A DNA stretch of 64,000 nucleotides, taken from positions 82,276-146,275 of the forward strand of contig CAMJGE010000005.1 of NCBI GenBank assembly GCA_946405145.1, read 5' to 3'. Every line of letters starts with the position of its first letter. Position 1 is the stretch's first letter. The DNA comes from an uncultured Prevotella sp. GTDB taxonomy: Bacteria > Bacteroidota > Bacteroidia > Bacteroidales > Bacteroidaceae. Position numbers and translations under genes: made by a program. Of this stretch, positions 18,062 to 26,601 are shown in pieces. The notes under the pieces are model-generated. The model made no database searches, had not been told where the DNA came from, and saw nothing but the letters and a program-made list of their open reading frames with translations.

Positions 18062-18788
18062 TCTAGTATCCATAGGCAACCTAGTATCCCTAGGCAACCT
18101 AGGCCGCCTAGCCAGCCTAGTATGCCTAATCCTTCTAGTCTCTGGGCCGATCGGCCCAGAGGTCAAGGCGCAGATCACACCTCAGCAGTGGCGCGACTCC
18201 GTCTCCACACTGATGGAGCAGATACGGCTCAACCCCAAGAACATCACACTCCGTCTAAAAAAGGCAGAGGGGAATATTAACCTTCAGCAGTGGGACTATG
18301 CCATCTCTGAGTATGGTGACATCCTTCGTCTTGATGAGCGTAACCTCGCTGCCCTCTATTTCAGGGCTTATTGTTACAACCAGCAGCAACACTATGATCT
18401 GGCGAAGGTTGATTACGAGAAGTTTATCGAGATTGATCCTACCCACCTCGAAGCACATCTCGGACTGGCTCACACCCTGCAGAAACTGGGGCGCCGTGCC
18501 GATACCGTCGATCAGCTCACCCGCACCATTCAACTCTTCCCCGACAGTGCCAGTGCCTATGCGGCGAGTGCCGCCTATGAGACGGAGCAGGGGCTCTACG
18601 ACGTGGCACTCTATGACTGGGACGAGGCCATCCGTCGGGATCCTAAGAATGTAGAGTTTGTCGTCTCCAAAATTGATGTCCTGCTGCGTATGAAACGCAT
18701 TCTTGATGCTCGACTTGCCCTCGATGCCCTTGTGCGTCAGGGAGTGCCTCGTGCAGCCCTTAAGGAGTGGTACGACCGCTGTCGCTAA
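18054..18788 (+). CDS. Secreted TPR-repeat protein with a CTAG-repeat-encoded signal peptide
   Basis: From ATG 18054 there are 244 residues. The first 40 form a signal sequence: [19 protein letters not shown], then a hydrophobic run [15 protein letters not shown] and a probable cleavage site near VKAQ. Almost all of this segment is encoded by the 9-bp CTAG repeat. The mature part carries about five tetratricopeptide repeats (for example [20 protein letters not shown] and [20 protein letters not shown]). A periplasmic protein-protein interaction role is likely; the partner is unknown. It overlaps leuB by eight bases and so is probably read from the leu transcript, although a biosynthetic role is not evident. 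Confidence 0.8.
   Translation: MRNLVSIGNLVSLGNLGRLASLVCLILLVSGPIGPEVKAQITPQQWRDSVSTLMEQIRLNPKNITLRLKKAEGNINLQQWDYAISEYGDILRLDERNLAALYFRAYCYNQQQHYDLAKVDYEKFIEIDPTHLEAHLGLAHTLQKLGRRADTVDQLTRTIQLFPDSASAYAASAAYETEQGLYDVALYDWDEAIRRDPKNVEFVVSKIDVLLRMKRILDARLALDALVRQGVPRAALKEWYDRCR
18063..18138 (+). repeat. Family A 9-bp CTAG tandem repeat, copy A2 (signal peptide)
   Basis: CTAG starts at 18063, 18081, 18090, 18099, 18108, 18117 and 18135. Degenerate copies lie in phase at 18072 (ATAG) and 18126 (CTAA), making nine units of exactly 9 bp. Here the frame is CTA GTA TCC / CTA GGC AAC, giving Leu-Val-Ser and Leu-Gly-Asn. Confidence 0.9.
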
Positions 18789-18812
18789 TCACCATCTAAT
18801 TCTGTTCAGACA

Positions 18813-19463
18813 ATGATGACAAAGAAACAATGGATTCTTGCCGCTATCATGATTCTCTGCGGCCCCCTTTCTGCCAGTGCACAGATACCCGATGAGGTGA
18901 CCGAAGTGCTGCGACAATGCAGTAAGGCCATGAACAACCCCCAAGGACTGGAGTATCGCATGGAGATTAAAGCTAAGATGGCGATGCTGCCGGTATGCGA
19001 TGGCGAGATCACCATCGCCACGAAGGGCAACAAGAACAAAACCGTTCTTTCTGTGTCGATATTAGGTCAGGATATCAACGGTGAGGGCGGCTACGATGGT
19101 GAAAACGAATGGAAATATGTGGAAGGCTTGAAGGGCGACACTATCTATGTTACCAAGACCGACAAGAAATCGAAGGGCGAATACGATATCAACCTGGAGT
19201 TGGATTCAGAATATCAGACGGCTACGATGAAGAAAAGTGGTAATTACTATGTGATCGACTTCACTGAGCCCCGTGATGAAGCAGCCCCCAAGAAGGTGAC
19301 AATGAAGATCAACAATAAGAACTATTATTTCCGTGAGGTGCGAACCAGCAAGAGCGGTGCTACCATCACGATGACACTCACCAATGTGAAAGTCGGTGTA
19401 CCTGACGAGACCTTCATCCTTGATCCAGAGCGTTACCCCAAAGCCGTCGTCGTGCGAAGATAA
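18813..19463 (+). CDS. Secreted LolA-like-fold protein of unknown function
   Basis: The protein has 216 residues with signal peptide MMTKKQWILAAIMILCGPLSASAQ. The mature part begins with a helix (DEVTEVLRQCSKAMNN) and continues as alternating beta strands with many charged residues. The C-terminal ITMTLTNVKVGVPDETFILDPERYP resembles the end of LolA/LolB-like lipoprotein-handling proteins. I assign only the fold, with moderate confidence. It follows the TPR gene by 24 bases and is probably the last gene of the leu transcript, ending at a strong terminator. Confidence 0.6.
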   Translation: MMTKKQWILAAIMILCGPLSASAQIPDEVTEVLRQCSKAMNNPQGLEYRMEIKAKMAMLPVCDGEITIATKGNKNKTVLSVSILGQDINGEGGYDGENEWKYVEGLKGDTIYVTKTDKKSKGEYDINLELDSEYQTATMKKSGNYYVIDFTEPRDEAAPKKVTMKINNKNYYFREVRTSKSGATITMTLTNVKVGVPDETFILDPERYPKAVVVRR

Positions 19464-19500
19464 GAAGAGAAATATCATTTGATGAAGTTCTCAAAAGAAA

Positions 19501-19535
19501 ATCTGCAAGAGGCTAATATTCATCCTCTTGCAGAT
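19501..19535. terminator. Bidirectional intrinsic terminator
   Basis: ATCTGCAAGAGG (19501-19512) and CCTCTTGCAGAT (19524-19535) form a perfect 12-bp stem with an 11-base loop. T-rich tracts follow on both strands (TTCTTTTGG on plus, TTTTCTTTTG on minus). It ends the leu-TPR-LolA-like transcript and the convergent tRNA-Arg transcript. Confidence 0.88.
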
Positions 19536-19541
19536 TTCTTT

Positions 19542-19618
19542 TGGTGATCCGGATGGGACTCGAACCCATGACCTACTGCTTAGAAGGCAGTTGCTCTATC
19601 CAGCTGAGCTACCAGACC
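19542..19618 (-). tRNA. tRNA-Arg (anticodon UCU)
   Basis: On the minus strand the gene starts GGTCTGG and ends CCGGATC-A-CCA, with CCA encoded. The acceptor stem has two G-U pairs. The D-loop GCTCAGCTGGATAGAGC, the anticodon stem ACTGC/GCAGT around the loop CTTCTAA (anticodon TCT) and the T-arm GGGTTCGAGTCCC are all canonical. It decodes AGA/AGG arginine codons. Confidence 0.95.
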
Positions 19619-19650
19619 TACACAAAAAGTGATTTCTTTGAAAATCGGGT

Positions 19651-19681
19651 GCAAAGGTAACTCTTTTTTCTGATACTACAA
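19651..19681 (-). promoter_or_regulatory. Promoter of tRNA-Arg
   Basis: Minus strand: TTG, 19-bp spacer, TACCTTTGC (19651-19659). It ends about 33 bases before the tRNA 5' end. Confidence 0.7.
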
Positions 19682-19706
19682 AATAAAATGAACATTATTA
19701 CACTTT

Positions 19707-20519
19707 TCAGACCTGAAATCGGATGTAAGAACGGTCATCAAACGAGTTGTTTCCCTCTACAAATGCCTTAGTGGCCTTAAAGTGGCCGATGTTTAGCGGG
19801 TCGTTCTGGCGTTGTTCCTCTAACCGTGCTTCAGTGGCGGCAAGGGTAGGCTCTAAGAAGGGATAGCCATCGCTGGCGAGCACGATGTCCCAGGGCTGGA
19901 AGTTGAGGGTGATGACGGGTACCAGTTGTTGTGGGATGGGGAAGCCATCAATGACGGCATAGGTGACATTCTGATTCTTCATATTCTCCAGCATGGTAGG
20001 GATCATCACCTCGCGGGCAGGGTCGTGTGACTGCAACAGGTCGTGCTGTGACACGCCGGCATTAAGCATCTCGCGCACCTTCTGTGCCCTCATCTCAGCC
20101 AACGGCTGTTCGTAGGGCTTGGGATTGTCGTAATACTGATTGCCTATCAGACAGTGACAGTCACCCACGAGCCACACTTCATGGCGGCGCCTGCTGTAGA
20201 TGACTGCCGAGGCGGTGAGTCGCTCCTCGGGATGTTCCGCCATACGCTGTTTTGGAAAGCGGAGCCAGTAGTGGCGACTAATGGCACGGGTGACGCCTTT
20301 GCAGAACTGCTGACAGCTGATGTCGGCTGGCATGCGGCGGATATAACGGCTCACGATACGCATGGCATAGCGCCCGTTACTCATCCATGGGCAATGGCGG
20401 TGCGGAGTCTTGGAGGTGGAACCGTCGATGACGGCAATGAAGTTATTTGTGACGACGATTCCGTCCTCGCTTTTCTTCGCGGGGCTCTTCGGAATGACGC
20501 TTTGCTCGATTATTTTCAT
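19707..20519 (-). CDS. PP2C-like protein phosphatase domain protein
   Basis: The start at 20519 gives 270 residues. The pattern SEDGIVVTNNFIAVIDGSTS at 17-36 is split by the PP2C metal-binding Asp32-Gly, followed by VWLVGDCHCLIG, VLASDGYPFLEPT and the terminal SFDDRSYIRF. The acidic metal-binding residues are thus in the PP2C order, though the domain is divergent. A metal-dependent serine/threonine phosphatase activity is inferred. It is the last gene of a minus operon. Its first 77 bases overlap the 3' end of ygiQ in another frame, an unusually long same-strand overlap. The target protein is unknown. Confidence 0.65.
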   Translation of the reverse strand: MKIIEQSVIPKSPAKKSEDGIVVTNNFIAVIDGSTSKTPHRHCPWMSNGRYAMRIVSRYIRRMPADISCQQFCKGVTRAISRHYWLRFPKQRMAEHPEERLTASAVIYSRRRHEVWLVGDCHCLIGNQYYDNPKPYEQPLAEMRAQKVREMLNAGVSQHDLLQSHDPAREVMIPTMLENMKNQNVTYAVIDGFPIPQQLVPVITLNFQPWDIVLASDGYPFLEPTLAATEARLEEQRQNDPLNIGHFKATKAFVEGNNSFDDRSYIRFQV

Positions 20520-22371
20520 TCTTGAAGTTCGGATTAAATGATTTGGGCTGCGGCATTCCACTATACAGCTTTGGAATAAGGTCGGCTCTGCCGATGCGTC
20601 GCAGACTCTGTTCGATGTTGCGGCGCTCCTCGGGCTTGTACCAGAAGAAATATTGTCGCTGGGCGAGTTTCTCGCGCGGTGTTTTGGCGGAATAGACGGG
20701 CTCTAAGGTATAGGGGTCGAAGCCAGTGTACCAGGTCTCTGTGGCATTGGTCATGGGTGTCGGTGTGAAGTCCTGTACCTGTTCCAGATGGAAGTCGAGC
20801 TGTTTGGTGATGACGGCAAGCTCTGCCATATCCTCCTCATGACAGCCCGGGTGTGAGGAGATGAAGTAGGGAATGATCTGCTCTCTGAGGTTCTCTTCGC
20901 GATTGATGCGGTCGAACTGGCGCTTGAACTCATAGAACTGTTGGAACGACGGCTTGCGCATCAGATGCAGCACACGATCGCTGGTATGTTCGGGGGCTAC
21001 CTTCAGGCGGCCTGACACATGGCGGGTGATGAGCTCTCGGGTGTATTCCTGGGCGGCACGGTTGGCTGCCTCATCCTTGCTGCGATATAACAAGAGGTCG
21101 TAGCGCACACCACTGCCGATGAAGCTGCGCTTGATGCCAGGCAGGGCATCGACGGCATGATAGATATCGAGCAGCCGCTGGTGGTTGGTGTCGAGGTTCG
21201 GACATATCTGCGGTTGGATGCAACTGGGTCGGCGGCATTTCTCACAGGCGTTCTTGTTGCGCCCCGCCATGCCGTACATATTGGCAGAAGGTCCACCGAG
21301 GTCGGAGAGATAACCCTTGAAGTCGGGCATCTGCATCACCTGTTTTACCTCGCGCAGGATGCTCTCCTTGGAGCGGCAGGAGATGAACTTACCCTGATGG
21401 GCAGAGATGGTGCAGAAGGCACATCCGCCAAAACAGCCGCGATGGATGTTCACGCTGTGCTTGATCATGTCGTAGGCAGGGATACGCTTCCCCTTATATT
21501 TCGGATGGGGCTGACGTGTGTAAGGCAGGTCGAACGAGGCATCAAGCTCTTCGGTAGTCATTGGGGGATAGGGTGGATTCACCACCACGAAACGTCCATC
21601 CACACCCTGTAGCAGTCGCTGGGCATGCATCATGTTCGACTGTTCCTCGATATGTCGGAAGTTCTCGGCTTGAGAGCGTTTGTTCTTCAGACACTCCTCG
21701 TGGCTGTGGAGCACGATGTCGTCTTCATGGATGCCACCAGGGATATTGTCCTTAGTGGCAAGATAGACGGTCTGGAGAATGTCGTGAGGCATCTCGGGAC
21801 TCTCTTCCAGACGACGGGCGAGTTCAACGATGGGCTTCTCTCCCATACCATAGATGAGCAGGTCGGCACCTGCATCGCAGAGGATGCATTTCTTGAGTTG
21901 ATCCTGCCAGTAGTCGTAATGGGTGAGTCGGCGCAGGGAGGCCTCGATGCCGCCAAGTACGACAGGCACGTCGGGGAAGAGCTGCTTGAGGATCTTGGAA
22001 TAGACGATGGTGGGATATTCTGGTCGCATGTCGTGCCGTCCGTCTGGACTATAGGCATCCTCTGAGCGCAGTCGGCGGTTGGCAGTGTATTTGTTCACCA
22101 TCGAGTCCATGCAGCCAGGTGCGATACCGAAGAAGAGTCTGGGACGCCCGAGTTTCTTGAAGTCTCGGAAGTCACCGTGCCAGTCGGGCTGTGGCACGAT
22201 AGCCACACGATAGCCTGCTGCTTCGAGGGTTCGTCCGATGACGGCGGCACCAAACGAGGGGTGGTCGATATAGGCATCGCCAGAGAACAGGATGATATCC
22301 ACCTCATCCCATCCCCTGAGTTCCAACTCCTTCTTCGTCGTCGGCAGAAAATCTGTTAATCTATATTCCAA
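20443..22371 (-). CDS. YgiQ-family radical SAM protein
   Basis: The protein has 642 residues. The radical SAM cluster motif CxxxCxxC appears as RGCFGGCAFC near residue 320. The N-terminal half (VPQPDWHGDFRDFKKLGRP, LGGIEASLRRLTHYDYW) and the segment YLSDLGGPSANMYGM are characteristic of the UPF0313/YgiQ family. The fold binds a [4Fe-4S] cluster and S-adenosylmethionine, but the reaction is not established. The C-terminus ends in a Lys/Arg/Glu-rich tail (about 25 residues from NENNRAKRHSEEP), which is the part overlapping the PP2C-like gene. It overlaps the 103-residue upstream gene by 11 bases. Confidence 0.9.
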   Translation of the reverse strand: MEYRLTDFLPTTKKELELRGWDEVDIILFSGDAYIDHPSFGAAVIGRTLEAAGYRVAIVPQPDWHGDFRDFKKLGRPRLFFGIAPGCMDSMVNKYTANRRLRSEDAYSPDGRHDMRPEYPTIVYSKILKQLFPDVPVVLGGIEASLRRLTHYDYWQDQLKKCILCDAGADLLIYGMGEKPIVELARRLEESPEMPHDILQTVYLATKDNIPGGIHEDDIVLHSHEECLKNKRSQAENFRHIEEQSNMMHAQRLLQGVDGRFVVVNPPYPPMTTEELDASFDLPYTRQPHPKYKGKRIPAYDMIKHSVNIHRGCFGGCAFCTISAHQGKFISCRSKESILREVKQVMQMPDFKGYLSDLGGPSANMYGMAGRNKNACEKCRRPSCIQPQICPNLDTNHQRLLDIYHAVDALPGIKRSFIGSGVRYDLLLYRSKDEAANRAAQEYTRELITRHVSGRLKVAPEHTSDRVLHLMRKPSFQQFYEFKRQFDRINREENLREQIIPYFISSHPGCHEEDMAELAVITKQLDFHLEQVQDFTPTPMTNATETWYTGFDPYTLEPVYSAKTPREKLAQRQYFFWYKPEERRNIEQSLRRIGRADLIPKLYSGMPQPKSFNPNFKNENNRAKRHSEEPREEKRGRNRRHK

Positions 22372-22672
22372 GTTCTTCGTTAGCTTTGTTCTTCCAGTTG
22401 ATGTAAAGCAGCACGAGCTGTTGGAGTCCGAAGGCTTTCATATTGGGGTGATAGATCACGTCGAGGCAGAGGTCGAGCAAATCCTTATCCTGACCAGCCT
22501 GTCCTTCGAGCAGTGATCGTATGTTGAGTTTCAGTTTATCGAGCACCAGCTCATCCACGTAACCTGATGAATCGATCAGGTCGCGCAGCAACTGATATTT
22601 CTCTATCGTCTCCAGATGTGTGTCTGAGATTTCGATACTTCTTGTGCCGGAGGCATTGGATTGAATTTTCAT
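22361..22672 (-). CDS. Small conserved-looking protein of unknown function (103 aa)
   Basis: I do not recognise this family. It is predicted soluble, acidic and helical (DTHLETIEKYQLLRDLIDSS, LLEGQAGQDKDLLDLCLDVI) with no signal peptide or metal-binding cysteines. It overlaps the ygiQ start by 11 bases and follows the amidase-like gene by 21 bases, so it is part of the same minus operon. Tight coupling with its neighbours and ordinary codon use support it as a real gene. Confidence 0.7.
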   Translation of the reverse strand: MKIQSNASGTRSIEISDTHLETIEKYQLLRDLIDSSGYVDELVLDKLKLNIRSLLEGQAGQDKDLLDLCLDVIYHPNMKAFGLQQLVLLYINWKNKANEELGI

Positions 22673-22693
22673 GTTAGAATTGTTTTTTGTTAA

Positions 22694-25588
22694 TTATTGA
22701 GTTTGTAATAAGAATCGGAGTATTCCCTTCATGATCACCTCACGCTTATGTTCCTCCTTGATACATTCAAAGGGGAATCCCAGCGTTATTGCTTTATAGT
22801 CGGTACCATCGTAAGCTACACAGGCAGGATAGCCGTCGGCATAGATCATGGCAGGGTAGGCGGGAGCCACAGGCTGCAGCACGTCGGGGTGAGTAGCTGC
22901 ATAATGGGTCTCGTTCAACTGCCGGTGGAAGGTGAAGGTGGTGCCCATCCCCTCGATGGTGTCACGAGTCAGGCTGTCTGTATTCGTACCCTGATAGTTG
23001 CACTTCATCACCTGTTCGAGATACTTGCGATCGGAGGGCATCTGCATGTCGGCACCAACATAGGAGCCACTGACGAGCAGTGCACCGCCACGTGAGGTGA
23101 ACAGCTGCAGGTGCTGGCGGAGCATCTGGGGGAGTGCCTGGTACTTCTGCAGTGACCAGCCGTCGTTCTTCTCAAGTCCGAGAATCAGATCTAGCATATT
23201 ATATTGGGTGGGACGTATCTCGTTCTTCTCGAGAGCCTCTGCCGAACAGCTTGCAATGCGATAGCGCTGGGTGGCGGCGATGGCTTCTGCGTGGGTGCGG
23301 ATATAGTTGAAATCGTTGCCGGCAATAAACTGTCCTGCCAACGAGTCGTTGGTGAATCCAAGGCCTTTACCCATGTTCGCCTTGCTGAAGTTGGTCTGGA
23401 AACCTGTCCATCCTGCTGTACGTCCGTAGGTGACACCAGCATCCTGCTTGATGTCAAACCCCTGTTCTGCGCTGTTGTCGCGAACAGCTGGTGATGACAA
23501 GCGATGGAAACCATTGACGATGAGTACCGTCTTCTGTGCTTCTGGCACGTCGAAGGCTGATACCACCTCACTGGGGAAGCTCTCACCACCTTCGTTGACA
23601 GCTGTCACTCGGAAGCTATAGAGCTTTCCAGGCTCAACGTTGATTTTCAGACTCTCCTTATTTCCTTTCACATAATGTCCATTGTCGAAACCACCCTTTC
23701 CGATGGCGGTATAGACCACGAATCCCGTCGGCTTGGCGGTGGGTTCGTCGGGGTCGTCAACAGGATTCCAGCTCAGAACAGCCTCGCCTTCTCCAGTCAG
23801 TTCTACACGGAGACGATTGGGAGTTAGCGGACTGACGGTATAGCTAGTGTTGTGCATGCGACTGACATAGCGGAGCAGTACCTTATAGATACTACGGGCA
23901 AAGAAGAAACGGAAGTTGGGATCCTGAGCCATCCGCATATCTGCAAAGTTCTGATGCGACATCGTCTCGAGGATGGCACTGGGCACTTCGGGCCAACGGC
24001 TTTCAGAGTAGTTGCGATCCCAGAGCTCACGGCGCTGCCAACTGCCATATCGCCTTTGGATATCTGCAGGAATAGTACTTAGCAGCTCGTCGGCTAAGTC
24101 GCGGGAAGCCAGTCGGGAGCGACCTGTACTGAGGATGCTGTCATTCAGATAGGTGGTGCAGACGGCTAGTGTACCTGTGTGGGATCTGCCGTCAGCGGTA
24201 TAGCCGGCATCACTATGGATGGCCAATGACAGTTCGAGTGGAACCCCGCGTCCGATGGTGTCAGGCACGTAACAGGAACCGCCTGACAGCAACTTTGCCA
24301 TCAGACTGCGTGCATTGATATCGTCGCCATAGTCATCGGTACCGTCTTTTGAAGAATAGACTGTAGAAGGCATACCAGCCCACTGGGCATAATAGCGCGC
24401 ACCCTCCAGACAACGGGGTAGTCCGCTGGTGCTATAGCCTCTGCGGATGTTACCCATACCACCACCGAAACGAACGGCATCGGCAGTAACAATACCCTCA
24501 TTGTCACTGAGGTTGCTGAGTGTGACGCAGTTCTGGGCACTGTTGCCGGCATCGAAATCGAATGTGCCTAAATAGACCCATGTAGAACCGCCCATCTGCT
24601 GGTTCACACGAAACTCGGTAGCCACGCCCTGATGCCATACAGTGTAACGTGCATCGTCGATGCTGCCAGGTACTGTCTGATAACTCACATACACTGCATA
24701 TCGACCAGCCTCTAGGATGTTGGGCAGATAGGTAGCCACACTCTCATGGCGTGGGTGATCTACCGTCTGAACCTGTCGCACACTACCTGCCAGGAATGGA
24801 TTCTCACCATCGAAATAGACACCATCGTGGAAGGCGAATCCTGCCGAATCGGCTTTTGTCCAATGGTGCGTGCCCTGTGTCTCCTGATAGACACCCCTCT
24901 TGCTTCTTGGGGTGTCGTTATCAACAATCACCTCTTGGCGCTGCCAGTCTCTTTCACGGGGGGTAAACACGATAGCCCCAGCTCGTTCCAACATCGGGAT
25001 GAGATAAGGCACCACGATGGTTTGGGTGAACAGATCCTCACGCGTTCCGAAGAGTGGGGGGCGCTGCCATTTCCAGATGCTGTCAGTGAGATTATAATAG
25101 ATGCCGTGACTGGCCCATACACAGAGGTGACGGTTCTGCAAACCGTTGGTTATGGTATAAGGCAAAGAGGCGTTCTTCACCCAGGGCTGACCTTCGTAAC
25201 TGATATCTCCCCATACGCGGGAAGGATCGGGGGTAGGTTGAAGTCGTGTAGGAACCAGTTGACTGAGTTCCCAACCGCCACACTTGATACTGAGCTGATA
25301 GTCCTGACAACTGTCGGGCATCAGTCCCTGTACATTATTATATATACTCTCTACAGCCTCGGGTGTAAAACAGGCTTCTCCTAGATGAGTGTCTGAACAT
25401 ACCTCAATGGTACGCAGCGAGTCGTTGATCTCAAGACTCTGCAGATGTGCACTTGAACGGACGCGCTGTCCGATGGTGCGGTAACCCTTAAAGTAATTGT
25501 CTAATTTGTTTTTGATATCCTGTTGCGCAGAGACGGTAATGGCAGTCAGGGCGGCAAGGATAAGCGTTGTGATTCTCTTCATGATCAT
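22694..25588 (-). CDS. Secreted amidase_3-like protein interrupted by a golvesin-type domain, with FnIII domain
   Basis: The protein has 964 residues with a signal peptide (MKRITTLILAALTAITVSAQ). Zinc-amidase elements appear in two blocks: His161 (VWASHGIYYN) and Glu184 (TREDLF), then His458 (SLAIHSDAG) and Glu541 (ILETMSHQNF). Between them, at about 260-375, sits a beta domain of the golvesin/xanthan-lyase C-terminal kind (AGRYAVYVSYQTVPGS, VYLGTFDFDAG). An FnIII domain follows at about 585-680 (AVLSWNPVDDPDEPT, YSFRVTAVNEGGES) and a C-terminal region of unknown role. Such proteins are often annotated xanthan lyase; N-acetylmuramoyl-L-alanine amidase activity is my inference. It joins the acyltransferase gene by a four-base overlap. 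Confidence 0.75.
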   Translation of the reverse strand: MIMKRITTLILAALTAITVSAQQDIKNKLDNYFKGYRTIGQRVRSSAHLQSLEINDSLRTIEVCSDTHLGEACFTPEAVESIYNNVQGLMPDSCQDYQLSIKCGGWELSQLVPTRLQPTPDPSRVWGDISYEGQPWVKNASLPYTITNGLQNRHLCVWASHGIYYNLTDSIWKWQRPPLFGTREDLFTQTIVVPYLIPMLERAGAIVFTPRERDWQRQEVIVDNDTPRSKRGVYQETQGTHHWTKADSAGFAFHDGVYFDGENPFLAGSVRQVQTVDHPRHESVATYLPNILEAGRYAVYVSYQTVPGSIDDARYTVWHQGVATEFRVNQQMGGSTWVYLGTFDFDAGNSAQNCVTLSNLSDNEGIVTADAVRFGGGMGNIRRGYSTSGLPRCLEGARYYAQWAGMPSTVYSSKDGTDDYGDDINARSLMAKLLSGGSCYVPDTIGRGVPLELSLAIHSDAGYTADGRSHTGTLAVCTTYLNDSILSTGRSRLASRDLADELLSTIPADIQRRYGSWQRRELWDRNYSESRWPEVPSAILETMSHQNFADMRMAQDPNFRFFFARSIYKVLLRYVSRMHNTSYTVSPLTPNRLRVELTGEGEAVLSWNPVDDPDEPTAKPTGFVVYTAIGKGGFDNGHYVKGNKESLKINVEPGKLYSFRVTAVNEGGESFPSEVVSAFDVPEAQKTVLIVNGFHRLSSPAVRDNSAEQGFDIKQDAGVTYGRTAGWTGFQTNFSKANMGKGLGFTNDSLAGQFIAGNDFNYIRTHAEAIAATQRYRIASCSAEALEKNEIRPTQYNMLDLILGLEKNDGWSLQKYQALPQMLRQHLQLFTSRGGALLVSGSYVGADMQMPSDRKYLEQVMKCNYQGTNTDSLTRDTIEGMGTTFTFHRQLNETHYAATHPDVLQPVAPAYPAMIYADGYPACVAYDGTDYKAITLGFPFECIKEEHKREVIMKGILRFLLQTQ

Positions 25589-26136
25589 TCTCCAATCGTG
25601 AAATTCTCGGGCTTTTTCCCCTTGAAGCCCTTGAAATACTGTTTGATTTCCCGCATGTCAGCCTCAAGGTCGCCTGTGGGAATAATGGTTTTGGTACATT
25701 TTATCAGTTTCTTCTCATAATCGACACCATAGAGCAGAATGGGGATTCCTGCTTTTAAAGCGATGAAATAAAAGCCCTTCTTCCAATCGGGATTAGGAGA
25801 GCGTGTTCCTTCTGGCGTGATGCACAGATGGAAGGTCTTGGCAGCCTTGGCAGCCTCTGCCATACTATCGGTCATGCTGGTCTTCTTCTGACGGATCACG
25901 GGGATGCCACCCAATCGTTTGAACAGGATGCCGAGCGGGAAGAAGAACCACTCTTTCTTCATCAGGAAATTACTCTGCATACCTTGGGCACTCGAGTAGA
26001 GCTGCCCAAGGATGAAGTCCCAGTTGCTGGTGTGGGGAGCCAGACAGATAATATACTTGTCAGGATGCTCTTCAGTAACCTCCAGAGTCCATCCCAGATG
26101 CTTGTATAAGAGCCATTTACAAAATTGTTGCCACAT
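25585..26136 (-). CDS. PlsC-like 1-acyl-glycerol-3-phosphate acyltransferase family protein
   Basis: The protein has 183 residues, short for PlsC but with both key motifs: HTSNWD (the HxxxxD catalytic motif, His35/Asp40) and ITPEGTRS (glycerophosphate-binding, about 106-113). GIPVIRQKK near 78-86 matches the third motif. It lacks an extended N-terminal membrane region, so peripheral membrane association is likely. The acceptor may be lysophosphatidate or another lysolipid. It overlaps the amidase-like gene by four bases and follows the 87-residue gene by four bases. Confidence 0.82.
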   Translation of the reverse strand: MWQQFCKWLLYKHLGWTLEVTEEHPDKYIICLAPHTSNWDFILGQLYSSAQGMQSNFLMKKEWFFFPLGILFKRLGGIPVIRQKKTSMTDSMAEAAKAAKTFHLCITPEGTRSPNPDWKKGFYFIALKAGIPILLYGVDYEKKLIKCTKTIIPTGDLEADMREIKQYFKGFKGKKPENFTIGE

Positions 26137-26140
26137 CGGT

Positions 26141-26404
26141 CTATGCGTTTATTTGATCCAGAATCTCACTCACTTGTGCGCTAAATTTCTCTCTCAAATC
26201 CTTATAGTAGGCTTTGGCACTCATGCCCGGTTCTGGGTGAGATACACGTTTCAAGTAGTTATCTTGCATTTTTACGATGGAAAAGAGTAAGGCTTCAGCC
26301 TCTTTTTGCGGACGTGGACCATAGAGAGAGAGGGCCACTCCTTCTGCGAATAATTCCTCACAAATTAAAGTAATAGCTTTCTTAAGCGTTCGTTTGTTCG
26401 TCAT
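26141..26404 (-). CDS. Small protein of unknown function (87 aa), first gene of the operon
   Basis: The family is not recognised. It is basic and helical (KRTLKKAITLICEELFAEGV, LREKFSAQVSEILDQINA) with no signal peptide. It starts about 45 bases after a good promoter and is four bases from the acyltransferase gene, so it leads a seven-gene minus operon. Placement and coding character support it. Confidence 0.7.
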   Translation of the reverse strand: MTNKRTLKKAITLICEELFAEGVALSLYGPRPQKEAEALLFSIVKMQDNYLKRVSHPEPGMSAKAYYKDLREKFSAQVSEILDQINA

Positions 26405-26447
26405 AATGAATTTCCTCCTATTGACTGTTATTTAGCATTTAAACTTA

Positions 26448-26478
26448 GCAAAGTTAATCATTTTTTTCGAGATAGCAA
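26448..26478 (-). promoter_or_regulatory. Promoter of the seven-gene minus operon
   Basis: Minus strand: TTG (26476-26478), 19-bp spacer, TAACTTTGC (26448-26456). Confidence 0.7.
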
Positions 26479-26551
26479 GTGTTTCTTTCCCAAAAAATAT
26501 TAAAATGGTGATTTTAGCTGTTTTTCTTTCGTATTTCTGCCAAAAATCCAC

Positions 26552-26560
26552 TAATTTTGC
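26552..26560 (+). promoter_or_regulatory. -7 box for the PPi-phosphofructokinase gene
   Basis: TAATTTTGC 42 bases before the ATG at 26602. No clear TTG lies at -33. It sits inside the longer open frame that starts at 26557 and argues against that start. Confidence 0.5.
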
Positions 26561-26601
26561 ACGACAGTAACAACTATCATTCAAAATACAACAAACAAAT
26601 T

